Below, one piece after another: positions 37,543 through 45,776 of a DNA stretch of 64,000 nucleotides. A program made the translations under genes and the position numbers. The stretch's first letter is position 1, and each line of letters opens with the position of its first letter. Origin of the DNA: Macrococcoides goetzii (GTDB lineage Bacteria; Bacillota; Bacilli; Staphylococcales; Staphylococcaceae); assembly GCF_002742385.2 (NCBI RefSeq), contig NZ_MJBI02000004.1, positions 62,001 through 126,000 of the forward strand, read 5' to 3'. Below the pieces are notes generated by a model, which saw only the letters and a list, made by a program, of their open reading frames with translations, ran no database searches and had not been told where the DNA came from.

Positions 37543-37915
37543 AGTATTTTCGCCATAGCATGAAATTACTCACTGAAAAAGATAAAGACATTACAGCCAA
37601 AATTATCACAATTGCACTTTCTGCTTTTAAAGTGATTAATCCAAACGTATAAAGTGTAAAAAATATCATCCCTGTAAATAGTGTCACCATATAAGATGTT
37701 TTAAATGCTCTATTGCTTAATGCGACAACGCGTTCATCTAACAATTCATCTCGATTTTGTATTCCCATTAAAATCATATGAATGCCAAGTACTAACTGTA
37801 TTGCATAAAATTCCGGTTTCTCGAATATCACAACCATAAAAAATAACGACATCAGTAACAAACCAGCACCAAGAAAATATAACATTGGTCTATTGCCTTC
37901 TAAATGATTAAACAT
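37541..37915 (-). CDS. Four-helix membrane protein partnered with an XRE regulator
   Basis: A 124-residue protein with four hydrophobic segments (about residues 13-30, 36-52, 72-95 and 99-117) and few charges. It resembles DUF2178-type membrane proteins that sit next to small XRE regulators. The start is ATG 37915, 6 bases after AGGAGG; the longer frame's GTG lies within the end of the regulator gene. Function unknown; the partnership suggests membrane-state sensing or immunity. Confidence 0.75.
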   Translation of the reverse strand: MFNHLEGNRPMLYFLGAGLLLMSLFFMVVIFEKPEFYAIQLVLGIHMILMGIQNRDELLDERVVALSNRAFKTSYMVTLFTGMIFFTLYTFGLITLKAESAIVIILAVMSLSFSVSNFMLWRKY

Positions 37916-37927
37916 ACGCATCCTCCT
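37909..37927. repeat. 19-bp direct repeat, copy 2 (ribosome site and start of the membrane protein gene)
   Basis: Identical to 37524-37542, 385 bases away. It contains the AGGAGG site and the ATG of the gene between the copies. Confidence 0.85.
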
Positions 37928-38133
37928 CACTCATAGTCACTTTCTTCTAATATAAAAATTGCTTCAACACTTACATTAAAAACTTCAGCAATCATCAATC
38001 CAAGTGGTAATGATGGATTATACTTCCCTTTTTCAATTGAAATAATTGTTTGTCTTGATACCTTCAGTTGTTTTGCTAATGTTTCCTGTGAGTATCCATG
38101 TAACTTTCTAAATTCAGCTAATTTATTCTTCAT
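37927..38133 (-). CDS. XRE-family transcriptional regulator, 68 aa
   Basis: A compact Cro/C1 HTH protein (KLHGYSQETLAKQLKVSRQTIISIEKGKYNPSLPLGLMIAEVFNVSVEAIF) like YozG/YvaO-type regulators that act as dimers. Its start follows GAGGTG. The membrane protein's ribosome site overlaps its stop, so the two form an operon. A 32-base near-perfect palindrome lies 29 bases upstream across the promoter, so autoregulation is likely. Confidence 0.88.
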   Translation of the reverse strand: MKNKLAEFRKLHGYSQETLAKQLKVSRQTIISIEKGKYNPSLPLGLMIAEVFNVSVEAIFILEESDYE

Positions 38134-38153
38134 ACACTCACCTCTTCAATATT

Positions 38154-38193
38154 ATTATAGTGTAAAGTTTCCTTTACGTAAAGTAAACTTTAC
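38154..38193 (-). promoter_or_regulatory. XRE promoter with 32-bp near-perfect palindrome
   Basis: Bases 38162-38193 are self-complementary apart from one pair (38171/38184): outer GTAAAGTTT...AAACTTTAC around inner CTTTACGTAAAG. On the minus strand TATAAT lies at 38154-38159, with TTTACG 17 bases upstream inside the palindrome. This is the probable operator of the adjacent XRE protein. Confidence 0.7.
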
Positions 38194-38253
38194 ATTATCC
38201 ATTCTATTTATTCTTTGTTATACTTTCTCTATAGTGTTTACGGAGGTGTATCA

Positions 38254-39291
38254 ATGCAACAAGTTAAAAGTGTAATCACAGAGTTTCGTGGGAGTCATTT
38301 CGATTTCGGGTTAGAACAGGGAAAGTGGCTTCAAACAACATTAATGATGGAGAATCGCGAGCGTGAATGGCGTATTCGTCGCCCACGTTTCGATATAGAT
38401 ATTCAGGAAACAAAAGCTGCATTTAAACGTTTCGCCCCTGGTATTTGGGAGGAACTGCTCGGTTTACAAGCTGAACTCAAAATGGATATGACGCAAATCA
38501 TACAGAACTTCGGTCATTACCGAGTATATGCTAAACCTAGCGGATGTAGTGTATTCACCACCGAAGATTATTTAGTGAGAAACTATGATTATCATCCTGC
38601 TACTTATGATGGTCGCTTCACCTTTTTCCAGCCAAATGATTCCGGCTATGCGACTATGGCACCCGTTTCTCGCATCACAGGTAGAATGGACGGGATGAAC
38701 GAACACGGTCTTACGATGGGATATAATTTCATGCATCGCAAAGTACCCGGAGATGGTTTCGTATGCTACATGATCGGTCGTATGATCCTTGAATGTTGTC
38801 AGTCGGTTGATGACGCTGTGCAGTTCTTAAAGGAAATTCCCCATCGTTCAAGTTTCAGCTATATTCTGCTGGATAAAAAAGGTATTACGCAAATCGTCGA
38901 AGCTACACCACGCGACATCATTGTACGTGAACATCATTACTGTACAAATCATTTCGAGGTATTAACCCATGAGAATCGACGTGTACTAACAGATTCAGAG
39001 ATGCGTATGCATAACTTAAAGGCGCAGACAAATCGCACTACGGATGCCGCTAATGCATTTAAAATAATGAATGACCCTGAAGCTGGTGTATTCAGCGAAC
39101 TATATTCCAGCTGGAGCGGTACGATTCATACAAGTTGTTACTTTCCTAAAGATTTAAGCGTCCAATTTGCACTCGGTGGCAACAACACACCAACAACGTT
39201 AAACTTCCAGGATTGGTTAGATGGTAAACCGCTACCTGTACAATCATTTACTGGACAAATCAACAGCAATATTACTTTTGCCAGTGAATAA
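38254..39291 (+). CDS. C45-family Ntn hydrolase (acyl-CoA:6-APA acyltransferase-like)
   Basis: A 345-residue linear-amide hydrolase of the penicillin acyltransferase/C45 group. The probable nucleophile is Cys in KPSGCSVFTTED, followed by VRNYDYHP, the conserved N-Y-D segment, and later MNEHGLTMGYNF. Such enzymes self-cleave before the Cys and hydrolyse N-acyl amides; the substrate is unknown. ATG 38254 follows GGAGGTG; the longest frame starts 39 bases earlier. It is divergent from the XRE pair and may share the palindromic control region. Confidence 0.8.
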   Translation: MQQVKSVITEFRGSHFDFGLEQGKWLQTTLMMENREREWRIRRPRFDIDIQETKAAFKRFAPGIWEELLGLQAELKMDMTQIIQNFGHYRVYAKPSGCSVFTTEDYLVRNYDYHPATYDGRFTFFQPNDSGYATMAPVSRITGRMDGMNEHGLTMGYNFMHRKVPGDGFVCYMIGRMILECCQSVDDAVQFLKEIPHRSSFSYILLDKKGITQIVEATPRDIIVREHHYCTNHFEVLTHENRRVLTDSEMRMHNLKAQTNRTTDAANAFKIMNDPEAGVFSELYSSWSGTIHTSCYFPKDLSVQFALGGNNTPTTLNFQDWLDGKPLPVQSFTGQINSNITFASE

Positions 39292-39293
39292 TG

Positions 39294-39325
39294 AAAACCC
39301 TGAATCCAGCTGGATTCAGGGTTTA
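39294..39325. terminator. Bidirectional terminator between the C45 hydrolase and NUDIX genes
   Basis: AAACCCTGAATCCAG (39296-39310) with the complementary CTGGATTCAGGGTTT directly following, a near-loopless 15-bp dyad, with A and T runs outside. It overlaps the stop of the minus-strand gene. Confidence 0.82.
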
Positions 39326-40081
39326 TTTAAATGATTGAATTATTTTATAAGGATTATTCTCATACAAATCAAATTTCTGTGCTTTTTTCTCTAACGCATT
39401 AAGTATACGGTCTTCTGAAATTTTACGTGTGACAAACTTCGAAATATTGTCTGAATTGATAGCATAAAATCCAACATCAGTCGTCTCTTCATCGCCATTT
39501 TGTAACGTGCCACCAATCACTTCACCTAGAAATGTAAAGTTGACTACCCCACTTGTTTTATTATGCGAACTGTATAATAAACCTTTAATTGCAACATCTA
39601 ATCCAGTTTCTTCTTTTACTTCTCGCACAGCACCACTGATCATATCTTCGTCTTTATCTAAGCGACCACCAGGTAATTCTAACGTATCACTGCGATGTAA
39701 ACTTCTAACCAACAATATTTCATCTTCTTCATTTTGTACGAGAACATTTGTAGAAACGATATGTAAGTCCATCTTATAGTCACCAGTCGGTGTTATAATC
39801 ATATCTTTCTTTGAAATAATCCACTTGTCATTTGCGAGCTTATCCGGTAACGAATTTTGATAATGTTTCGTCTTTTTACGGAGTTCAAAGAAATCACGAT
39901 AATGCTTTTCGTCTAAATATCCCCAAATCTCTGTAATAATTGTTCTGTCCTCATTCACCCATCGACCGACCAATGTTACACCTAACTCTAAATAATTGTT
40001 TAATACATGTCTATGGAAATAGCGGTTTGTAGATTCGTAGCCATCCGGAATTATTTTTATCTCTGTTTTCACTTCAAACAT
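39323..40081 (-). CDS. NIPSNAP-NUDIX fusion hydrolase
   Basis: A 252-residue two-domain protein. The N-terminal ~100 residues (MFEVKTEIKIIPDGYESTNRYF...VTLVGRWVNEDRTIITEIWGYLDEKHYRDFFELRKK) look like a NIPSNAP ferredoxin-like fold. The C-terminal NUDIX domain has the box GGRLDKDEDMISGAVREVKEETGLDV, matching Gx5Ex7REUxEExGU. NUDIX enzymes cut nucleoside diphosphates linked to other groups; the substrate is unknown. ATG 40081 follows AAAGGGTG; the longest frame adds 8 residues. Confidence 0.82.
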   Translation of the reverse strand: MFEVKTEIKIIPDGYESTNRYFHRHVLNNYLELGVTLVGRWVNEDRTIITEIWGYLDEKHYRDFFELRKKTKHYQNSLPDKLANDKWIISKKDMIITPTGDYKMDLHIVSTNVLVQNEEDEILLVRSLHRSDTLELPGGRLDKDEDMISGAVREVKEETGLDVAIKGLLYSSHNKTSGVVNFTFLGEVIGGTLQNGDEETTDVGFYAINSDNISKFVTRKISEDRILNALEKKAQKFDLYENNPYKIIQSFK

Positions 40082-40269
40082 CTCATACACACCCTTTACC
40101 TTCACTTACTTTCATTATACGTTATTTAAAATGATATTTCATTTAACTAAAATGTAAATTTAATTAATATTTAATTAATGATACGATTCAGCAAAGTTAT
40201 TCAAACAGATGTTTATCATTCTCACGTTAGAAGTTTTATAATAAATAAAAAAACTAAAGGAGCATCATT

Positions 40270-41310
40270 ATGAAAACTTTATTAAACACCCCTTATTCAT
40301 TTAAAGGCCTGGAACTAAAAAACAGAATCGTCATGCCACCGATGTGTCAATATTCTGTAGCAAAAGAGGATGGAACACCTACTGAATGGCATTACGTACA
40401 TTATGCATCACGTGCTGTTGGTCAAACGGGGCTTATTATTGTAGAAATGACAAATGTTGAACCAGAAGGTCGTATTACGAAAAACTGTCTCGGTTTATGG
40501 GATGATGCACAAATCCCAGCTTATAAACATATCGTAGAAGGTATTCATAATAATGGCGCAAAAGCCGCTATTCAAATTGCACATGCCGGTCGAAAAGCAC
40601 GCGACGTTGAAACACCGGTTTCATCATCTACAACACCAGTTGAAGAACCTACAGACTTCGGTCCAATGCGTTATCCACGTGAACTTTCAAACGAGGAAGT
40701 TAAAGCGATGGTAGGTAAATATAAAGAAAGTGTACGTCGTGCTGTTGAAGCTGGATTTGATGCAATTGAAATACACGGAGCACACGGTTACTTAATTCAT
40801 CAATTCCATTCTCCTGGTATCAATAAACGTGACGATGAATATGGCAAAGATCTTTCATTGTTCGGTGTTGAAGTAATAAAAGCAGCGAAATCGGTGATGC
40901 CGGAAGATATGCCTTTAATCTTTAGAATTTCTGCACGAGAGTATATGGATGGGGGCTATGATATAGAACATGCTTTAACAATTTCAGAGAAATATTTAAA
41001 CGCTGGTGTCGATATGTTCCATATTTCTACAGGTGGTGAAGCACCCGCTGGTAATGATAAACCAGGTAACTATCCTGGATATCAAGTCCCGTTTGCAAAA
41101 CGTTTCAAGGAAAAGTTTGATGTACCTGTAATCGCTGTAGGTATTTTAGACGCACCTGAAACAGCTGAAATGACACTTCGAAACAATGACGCCGATCTAG
41201 TTGCAGTCGGTCGCGGAATGCTTAACGATCCATACTGGGCAATGCATGCTGTGAAAGCATTACGCGATGATATTAATGTGCCTATGCAATATGAACGAGG
41301 TATCCGTTAA
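40270..41310 (+). CDS. namA: NADPH dehydrogenase NamA (old yellow enzyme family)
   Basis: A 346-residue FMN enzyme of the YqjM/NamA class reducing activated C=C bonds and nitro compounds with NADPH. Landmarks are MPPMCQYS with the FMN-modulating Cys, AIQIAHAGRKA, the IEIHGAHGYLIHQFHSPGINKRDDEYG core and DLVAVGRGMLNDPYW. The ATG follows AAAGGAGC, with TATAAT at 40237-40242. It overlaps the next gene by one base (TAATG). Confidence 0.93.
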   Translation: MKTLLNTPYSFKGLELKNRIVMPPMCQYSVAKEDGTPTEWHYVHYASRAVGQTGLIIVEMTNVEPEGRITKNCLGLWDDAQIPAYKHIVEGIHNNGAKAAIQIAHAGRKARDVETPVSSSTTPVEEPTDFGPMRYPRELSNEEVKAMVGKYKESVRRAVEAGFDAIEIHGAHGYLIHQFHSPGINKRDDEYGKDLSLFGVEVIKAAKSVMPEDMPLIFRISAREYMDGGYDIEHALTISEKYLNAGVDMFHISTGGEAPAGNDKPGNYPGYQVPFAKRFKEKFDVPVIAVGILDAPETAEMTLRNNDADLVAVGRGMLNDPYWAMHAVKALRDDINVPMQYERGIR

Positions 41311-41963
41311 TGTATCAACATATCCTTTTTGATTTAGATGGCACGTTAACTGATCCTTATATCGGCATTACGAATAGTATTATCTACTCACTTAAAAAAT
41401 TAAATATTGAAGCTCCGGACAATGAAGCACTCATTCCGTTTATCGGTCCACCACTGCATGAAAGTTATGAGACTTTCTATCAATTATCGGGTGACAATAA
41501 TGTAGAAGCAATTAAACTTTACCGAGAATATTTCAGCGATAAAGGAATGTTTGAAAATGAAGTTTATCCAAGCATTCCATTACTATTACAAGCATTAAAA
41601 TCGATGGATAGAAAACTGTACGTCGCAACAAGTAAACCGACACATTTTGCAGTACCGATTTTAGAACATTTTAACCTTGCACATTACTTTGAGTCTATTA
41701 CCGGTAGTGAATTAGATGGCACACGTACTAATAAAGCAGAAGTCATCCAGCATGTCATTGATACACACGGACTCGATAGAGATGATTGCATCATGATCGG
41801 TGATCGCAAGCACGATATCATCGGTGGTCAAAAAAATAATATCGATACAATTGGTGTGCTTTATGGTTATGGAGATGCAGATGAGATTAAACAGGCACAA
41901 CCAACCTATACCATTGCAACAGTCGATTATTTATTAGATGCAATTACAAATGACACTCAATAA
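41310..41963 (+). CDS. HAD-IA family phosphatase
   Basis: A 217-residue haloacid dehalogenase-type hydrolase. Motif I is FDLDGTLTD, motif II is VATSKPT, the Lys lies in TNKAEVI and motif III is MIGDRKHDIIGG. It resembles phosphoglycolate phosphatase and beta-phosphoglucomutase-like house-cleaning phosphatases (PpaX/Gph group). Start and namA stop share TAATG, so translation is coupled. Substrate unknown. Confidence 0.87.
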   Translation: MYQHILFDLDGTLTDPYIGITNSIIYSLKKLNIEAPDNEALIPFIGPPLHESYETFYQLSGDNNVEAIKLYREYFSDKGMFENEVYPSIPLLLQALKSMDRKLYVATSKPTHFAVPILEHFNLAHYFESITGSELDGTRTNKAEVIQHVIDTHGLDRDDCIMIGDRKHDIIGGQKNNIDTIGVLYGYGDADEIKQAQPTYTIATVDYLLDAITNDTQ

Positions 41964-41993
41964 TTTGACTATATTTGACCTTAATGTTATGAT
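41964..41993 (+). promoter_or_regulatory. Sigma-A promoter with CtsR operator upstream of hsp20
   Basis: TTGACT (41965-41970), 17 bases, TATGAT (41988-41993). TTTGACTATATTTGACC (41964-41980) matches the CtsR heptad direct repeat, GGTCAAA-NAN-GGTCAAA in reverse, with one mismatch, and covers the -35. Confidence 0.8.
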
Positions 41994-42023
41994 GAATATA
42001 TCAAATCAATAGGAGTGATGCAC

Positions 42024-42470
42024 ATGGATAACAAATATAGTATCTTTTCTCGCGGACAAAATGTATTTGATGTAGCAAACGAAATGTTAACGAAATCTGT
42101 CAGTCAATTTGCAGATAACGCATATAATCATAGTTTTAAATTAGATATTAAGGAAACAAATAACGATTATACAGTTCATGTAGATTTACCAGGTATTAAA
42201 CAGGAAGATATTCAATTAGACTATCAAAATGATGCATTAAGTATTACAGCGAAACGTCTTGAAGAATCGGTTGTTGAGAACAATGAACACAACTATATTA
42301 AACGTGAACGCTCATTTGGTTCAATGCATCGTTCTTTATACTTACCAGATGTTCAGGTGGAAGCAATTAAAGCTACCTATAAAAAAGATGGTACGTTAGA
42401 TATCGTGTTACCAAAGCTACATGTTACGGAAGCACCGAAACAATCTATTAAAATAGACAGTGAAATATAA
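42024..42470 (+). CDS. Hsp20/alpha-crystallin small heat-shock protein
   Basis: A 148-residue ATP-independent holdase. The alpha-crystallin domain (about residues 40-130) includes YTVHVDLPGIKQEDIQLDY, IKRERSFGSMHRSLYLPD and ATYKKDGTLDIVLPKL. The C-terminal SIKIDSEI carries an I-x-I anchor. ATG 42024 sits 8 bases after AGGAG. The promoter overlaps a CtsR-type box, so heat and protein-damage control is likely. Confidence 0.93.
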   Translation: MDNKYSIFSRGQNVFDVANEMLTKSVSQFADNAYNHSFKLDIKETNNDYTVHVDLPGIKQEDIQLDYQNDALSITAKRLEESVVENNEHNYIKRERSFGSMHRSLYLPDVQVEAIKATYKKDGTLDIVLPKLHVTEAPKQSIKIDSEI

Positions 42471-42479
42471 AATCATAGC

Positions 42480-42521
42480 ATGAGTGGCCGGAAATGAATC
42501 TTTTCCAGTCACTCATTTTTT
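42480..42521 (+). terminator. Terminator of hsp20 (GAGTGG-type hairpin)
   Basis: ATGAGTGGCCGGAAA (42480-42494) pairs, with internal mismatches, with TTTTCCAGTCACTCAT (42501-42516), followed by T5. The outer arm resembles the two hairpins at 43627 and 43689. Confidence 0.78.
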
Positions 42522-42587
42522 ATATTCCGTTTTATATTCTAAATTTTCTGATATAATTGAGATAATTTTATCGAAAGTGGTGATATT

Positions 42588-43622
42588 ATGCTTCAACTTA
42601 AGAAACCCGCACGTCTTAATAAAGGAGATACGATTGCGCTAGTTTCTTCATCTTCAGGTTTAGCAGGTGAACCAACGATGAAACATCGTACAACGCTTGG
42701 CATTAAACGAATTGAAGAGATGGGCTACAAAGTAAAAGTTATGCCTAACGCGTTAAAAGGGCTCGCATTTAACTATGAAAATCCAAAAGCACGTGCTGAA
42801 GAGTTAATGGCAGCATTTCTAGATCCTGAAGTTAAGGCGATTATCTCTACGCTTGGTGGGGATGATAGTGTACGGTTACTACCTTACCTGGATTTTGAGA
42901 TTATCAGTCAGCATCCTAAAATCTTTATGGGTTACTCTGACTCAACGTTTACACATTTCGTCTGTTTAAAAGCTGGTTTTTCAAGTTTTTATGGTTTGTC
43001 ATTACTTACAGATTTTGCTGAAAATAATGCTTTTCCAGAGTATTCACGAAATCATTTTAATAAGACGCTAACCCAGAATGAAATCATCGGTGACATTCCG
43101 ACATCAGACTTTGTATACAAACACGGATTACGCTGGGATAAAGAAAATGAACTCATAGACCGTGAAAAAATTGATAATACCGGATATGAAGTAGTAAATG
43201 GAAAAGGACAGGCAAGCGGACCGTTAATCGGTGGTTGTCTGGAGTTAATGATCTCTTTACGTGGCACTGATGTCTATCCTGATGAAACTGACTTTGATGG
43301 TGCGATATTATTTTTAGAAACCTCTGAAGTATTGATGCCACAATGGTTGATGGAAGACTTTATGCGTAGTTTAGGTGCGTTAGGTACATTAGACCGTATT
43401 AACGGGATTATATTTGGACGTCCTCAAAATGGTCATTTATATGATGAATATAAAGAAGTCGTTCAGAAGATTATGAAAGAATGGGGACATGAGGATAAAC
43501 CGGTATTATTTAATGCTTCATTTGGACATAATGAACCGAAATGTATTGTGCCGTATGGACGGAATGCGGTAATTGATGCCGATAATAGAACATTTACTAT
43601 TACTGAAAGTGCGGTAGAATAA
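42588..43622 (+). CDS. S66 family peptidase (LD-carboxypeptidase/MccF-like)
   Basis: A 344-residue serine peptidase of clan SS. The nucleophile Ser lies in FMGYSDST, the catalytic Glu probably in FLETSE and the His in NASFGHNEPKC. The family includes LD-carboxypeptidases that trim muropeptides and MccF-type enzymes that cleave microcin C-like nucleotide-peptide toxins. The ALVSSSSGLAGE start and long middle insertion favour the MccF branch (tentative). It is cytoplasmic, with no signal peptide. Confidence 0.85.
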   Translation: MLQLKKPARLNKGDTIALVSSSSGLAGEPTMKHRTTLGIKRIEEMGYKVKVMPNALKGLAFNYENPKARAEELMAAFLDPEVKAIISTLGGDDSVRLLPYLDFEIISQHPKIFMGYSDSTFTHFVCLKAGFSSFYGLSLLTDFAENNAFPEYSRNHFNKTLTQNEIIGDIPTSDFVYKHGLRWDKENELIDREKIDNTGYEVVNGKGQASGPLIGGCLELMISLRGTDVYPDETDFDGAILFLETSEVLMPQWLMEDFMRSLGALGTLDRINGIIFGRPQNGHLYDEYKEVVQKIMKEWGHEDKPVLFNASFGHNEPKCIVPYGRNAVIDADNRTFTITESAVE

Positions 43623-43626
43623 AAAT

Positions 43627-43721
43627 GAGTGGGCGAAAAATACTGTTTTTCGCCCACTCATCTATTATTTAGAAGTTAAAATCTGCTTGAGTGGGCGAAT
43701 TATAACTTATTTCGACCACTC
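43627..43721. repeat. Two tandem GAGTGGGCGAA hairpins between convergent genes
   Basis: Hairpin 1: GAGTGGGCGA5 (43627-43640) with T5CGCCCACTC (43646-43659). Hairpin 2: GAGTGGGCGAA (43689-43699) with TTCGACCACTC (43711-43721), one mismatch. They start 62 bases apart and probably terminate transcription from both sides. Confidence 0.82.
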
Positions 43722-43733
43722 AACCACTAAAAA

Positions 43734-44963
43734 TTAAATTACCCAGTTACCATCTCTAAATACAGGTTCAACTGTTCCATCTTCTTTAATTCCGTCTATT
43801 GATAGATCACTACCACCCATCATAAAGTCAACGTGAATCATCGATTGATTTAACCCTTTATCCATCAGCTCTTCTTTCGATAAAGATTTACCATCTTTAA
43901 TCGCATTCGGGAATGAACGTCCTAATGCAACGTGACAAGATGCATTCTCATCATATAACGTATTGTAATAAAGAATGCCCGAGTTAGAAATCGGAGAATC
44001 ATCTGGTACTAATGCAATTTCACCTAGACGACGTGCACCTTCATCATTGTTTAACATATTCTTCAGTACGTCATAACCGACACCCGCTTCAAAGTCAGTT
44101 ACAACACCATCTTTAAATGTTAATTTAAAGTCATCGATAATTGCGCCCTGATAAGCAAGCGGACGTGTATTACCGATAACACCATTAACGCGACGATAAT
44201 CTGGTGAAGTAAACACTTCTTCAGTTGGCATATTGACTTGAATCTCGACGCCATCAGAGTTTATCGCACTCGCTCCTAACCACACATGTCCTTTCGTTAA
44301 ACCAATTTCAACGTCAGTTGTAGATGATTTATAATGTAATTTATCATAAGCTTTTTCATTTAACTGCTGTGCTTTTTTATTTAAGTTTTCGTTATGTGCT
44401 TTCCATGCAGCGACAGGATCATCCTGATCGACACGTACTGCTTTTATCATCGCTTCAAGCAACTTTAACTTTGCATCTTCTCCTTTGAGCTCTGGGAATA
44501 CAAGTTCACCCCATTTATCATTCGGGAAACCTACAATACACCATGAGAAGTCATAACGACCAACCGCTCTTGAGAAATCTTTATTCGCTTCACCTAACGC
44601 TTTTGCCTGTGCAGCAATTTTGTTCGGATCTGCATCTTTCAATAACTCAGGTGTTTGTGAATAGACACGTAAATGTGCTACTTTATTCTGTACAAAATCA
44701 TTCGTTTCATCAATTCTATATTGCGGAATATGTTCAAACACTTCAATTGGCGCATATTCAAATTTCAATTGAGATGATGGACCATCAGTTAGTTTCTGAA
44801 TAACTTCTCTTGCACCTTTTTCGTAAGCCGCTTTTGTCACCTCACGCACAAAATCAATTGCATCAATATCAGCGGTTACCACAACTGTTTGATCTGGTTG
44901 TACATTTAAACCTACGCTTACGACAGTCTCGGCATATTTTTTTACAATTTCTTTATAGTTCAT
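43734..44963 (-). CDS. M29-family aminopeptidase (AmpS/PepS-like)
   Basis: A 409-residue metal-dependent aminopeptidase (thermophilic aminopeptidase family). Conserved segments are KGHVWLGASAINSDGVEIQVNMPTEEVFTSPD, LGEIALVPDDSPISNSGILYYNTLYDENASCHVALG and MIHVDFMMGG, which hold the Glu, His and Asp metal ligands. It is cytosolic, releasing N-terminal residues during peptide turnover. The ATG follows GAGGAAATTAT. It is monocistronic. Confidence 0.93.
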   Translation of the reverse strand: MNYKEIVKKYAETVVSVGLNVQPDQTVVVTADIDAIDFVREVTKAAYEKGAREVIQKLTDGPSSQLKFEYAPIEVFEHIPQYRIDETNDFVQNKVAHLRVYSQTPELLKDADPNKIAAQAKALGEANKDFSRAVGRYDFSWCIVGFPNDKWGELVFPELKGEDAKLKLLEAMIKAVRVDQDDPVAAWKAHNENLNKKAQQLNEKAYDKLHYKSSTTDVEIGLTKGHVWLGASAINSDGVEIQVNMPTEEVFTSPDYRRVNGVIGNTRPLAYQGAIIDDFKLTFKDGVVTDFEAGVGYDVLKNMLNNDEGARRLGEIALVPDDSPISNSGILYYNTLYDENASCHVALGRSFPNAIKDGKSLSKEELMDKGLNQSMIHVDFMMGGSDLSIDGIKEDGTVEPVFRDGNWVI

Positions 44964-45023
44964 ATAATTTCCTCCTCAATCTCATTATTGATACTATTAT
45001 ATCGGAAACCGAAGTAAATGGAA

Positions 45024-45055
45024 ACAAAAAAAGATGAGGCGCTCATGTCGCCTCT
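45024..45055 (-). terminator. Terminator of the 160-aa membrane-anchored protein gene
   Basis: GAGGCG (45036-45041) and CGCCTC (45049-45054), followed on the minus strand by ATCTTTTTTTG. Confidence 0.8.
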
Positions 45056-45537
45056 TACTCTGCAAATATTTCTATTCTTTTTACCAAATCATTTCTAAAT
45101 ACAAATTTCATGCCGATATGATGCTCTTTATCTTTAAAATGAAACTGTGTCTGTTGTTTCGGTAATAACGACTTTTTATAAGTATCTCCGTATGCATCGA
45201 TAACATCTTGTTTCGTGCTATCGATAGTAATATCACGACTCGTTTTAACAGCAGGGTTCTTAAATAAAGAAACTGCTGTGATTTGATTGTTTTTGTTATC
45301 TTTTCTTATGATAAATCCTCTATGTTTAACAGATCGATAAAATGTTTTACCTTCTAACTGAATACGTACGTCTTTTACAAAATCTTCATTTTTTTCTTCA
45401 TACTTTTCACCTATTTTAACATCACCTAATCGTTCTTCACTTAAATCATTGTCAGGTGTAGTACAATAGTTATATAACCATAATGCGATGCTAACACTTA
45501 GTATGAGCACGATAATAATTGTTACGTATTTTTTCAT
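45055..45537 (-). CDS. Membrane-anchored extracytoplasmic protein, 160 aa
   Basis: One N-terminal transmembrane segment (residues 4-24) is followed by a hydrophilic, Lys/Glu-rich domain with two repeated-looking halves (DVKIGEKYEEKNEDFVKDVRIQLEGKTF... and TKQDVIDAYGDTYKKSLL...), which recalls small SmpA/OmlA or DUF-type beta domains, but I cannot name it. It is probably exposed on the outer face. The ATG is preceded by GGAAAGTGTGTGAAGT, a modest ribosome site. No partner is evident. Confidence 0.65.
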   Translation of the reverse strand: MKKYVTIIIVLILSVSIALWLYNYCTTPDNDLSEERLGDVKIGEKYEEKNEDFVKDVRIQLEGKTFYRSVKHRGFIIRKDNKNNQITAVSLFKNPAVKTSRDITIDSTKQDVIDAYGDTYKKSLLPKQQTQFHFKDKEHHIGMKFVFRNDLVKRIEIFAE

Positions 45538-45596
45538 ACTTCACACACTTTCCTATTTTATCTCTACCAATATACCATAAAATTACAAATGATGAA

Positions 45597-45628
45597 AATA
45601 AAAAAAGATGGGTAGTTAAACTACCCAT
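45597..45628 (-). terminator. Orphan minus-strand intrinsic terminator
   Basis: ATGGGTAGTT and AACTACCCAT around one A (45608-45628), followed on the minus strand by CTTTTTTTATTTT. No coding frame lies upstream of it on that strand before 45819. Confidence 0.65.
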
Positions 45629-45716
45629 AGAGAAGACTTACATGTATGAAAAATTATTAGCTAAGGTAAGTGTATCACTTCACATCATGGTAAACATCCG
45701 TATATACCGTAATATT

Positions 45717-45734
45717 TATGAACTTTCGTTCATA
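45717..45734. promoter_or_regulatory. Perfect inverted repeat with SOS-box-like core
   Basis: TATGAAC-TTTC-GTTCATA lies 86 bases before the thioredoxin-like gene. The GAAC-N4-GTTC spacing is that of a LexA box, but the central RNRY is not met, so another regulator is equally possible. Confidence 0.45.
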
Positions 45735-45776
45735 TAATTGATGAAAATAATATCTTTTGTTTGATTATTCTGATAT

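Noticed and set aside
45641-45737. Plus-strand frame MYEKLLAKVSVSLHIMV...
   Set aside because: Lacks a ribosome site, lies across the candidate regulatory dyad and shows no family features.
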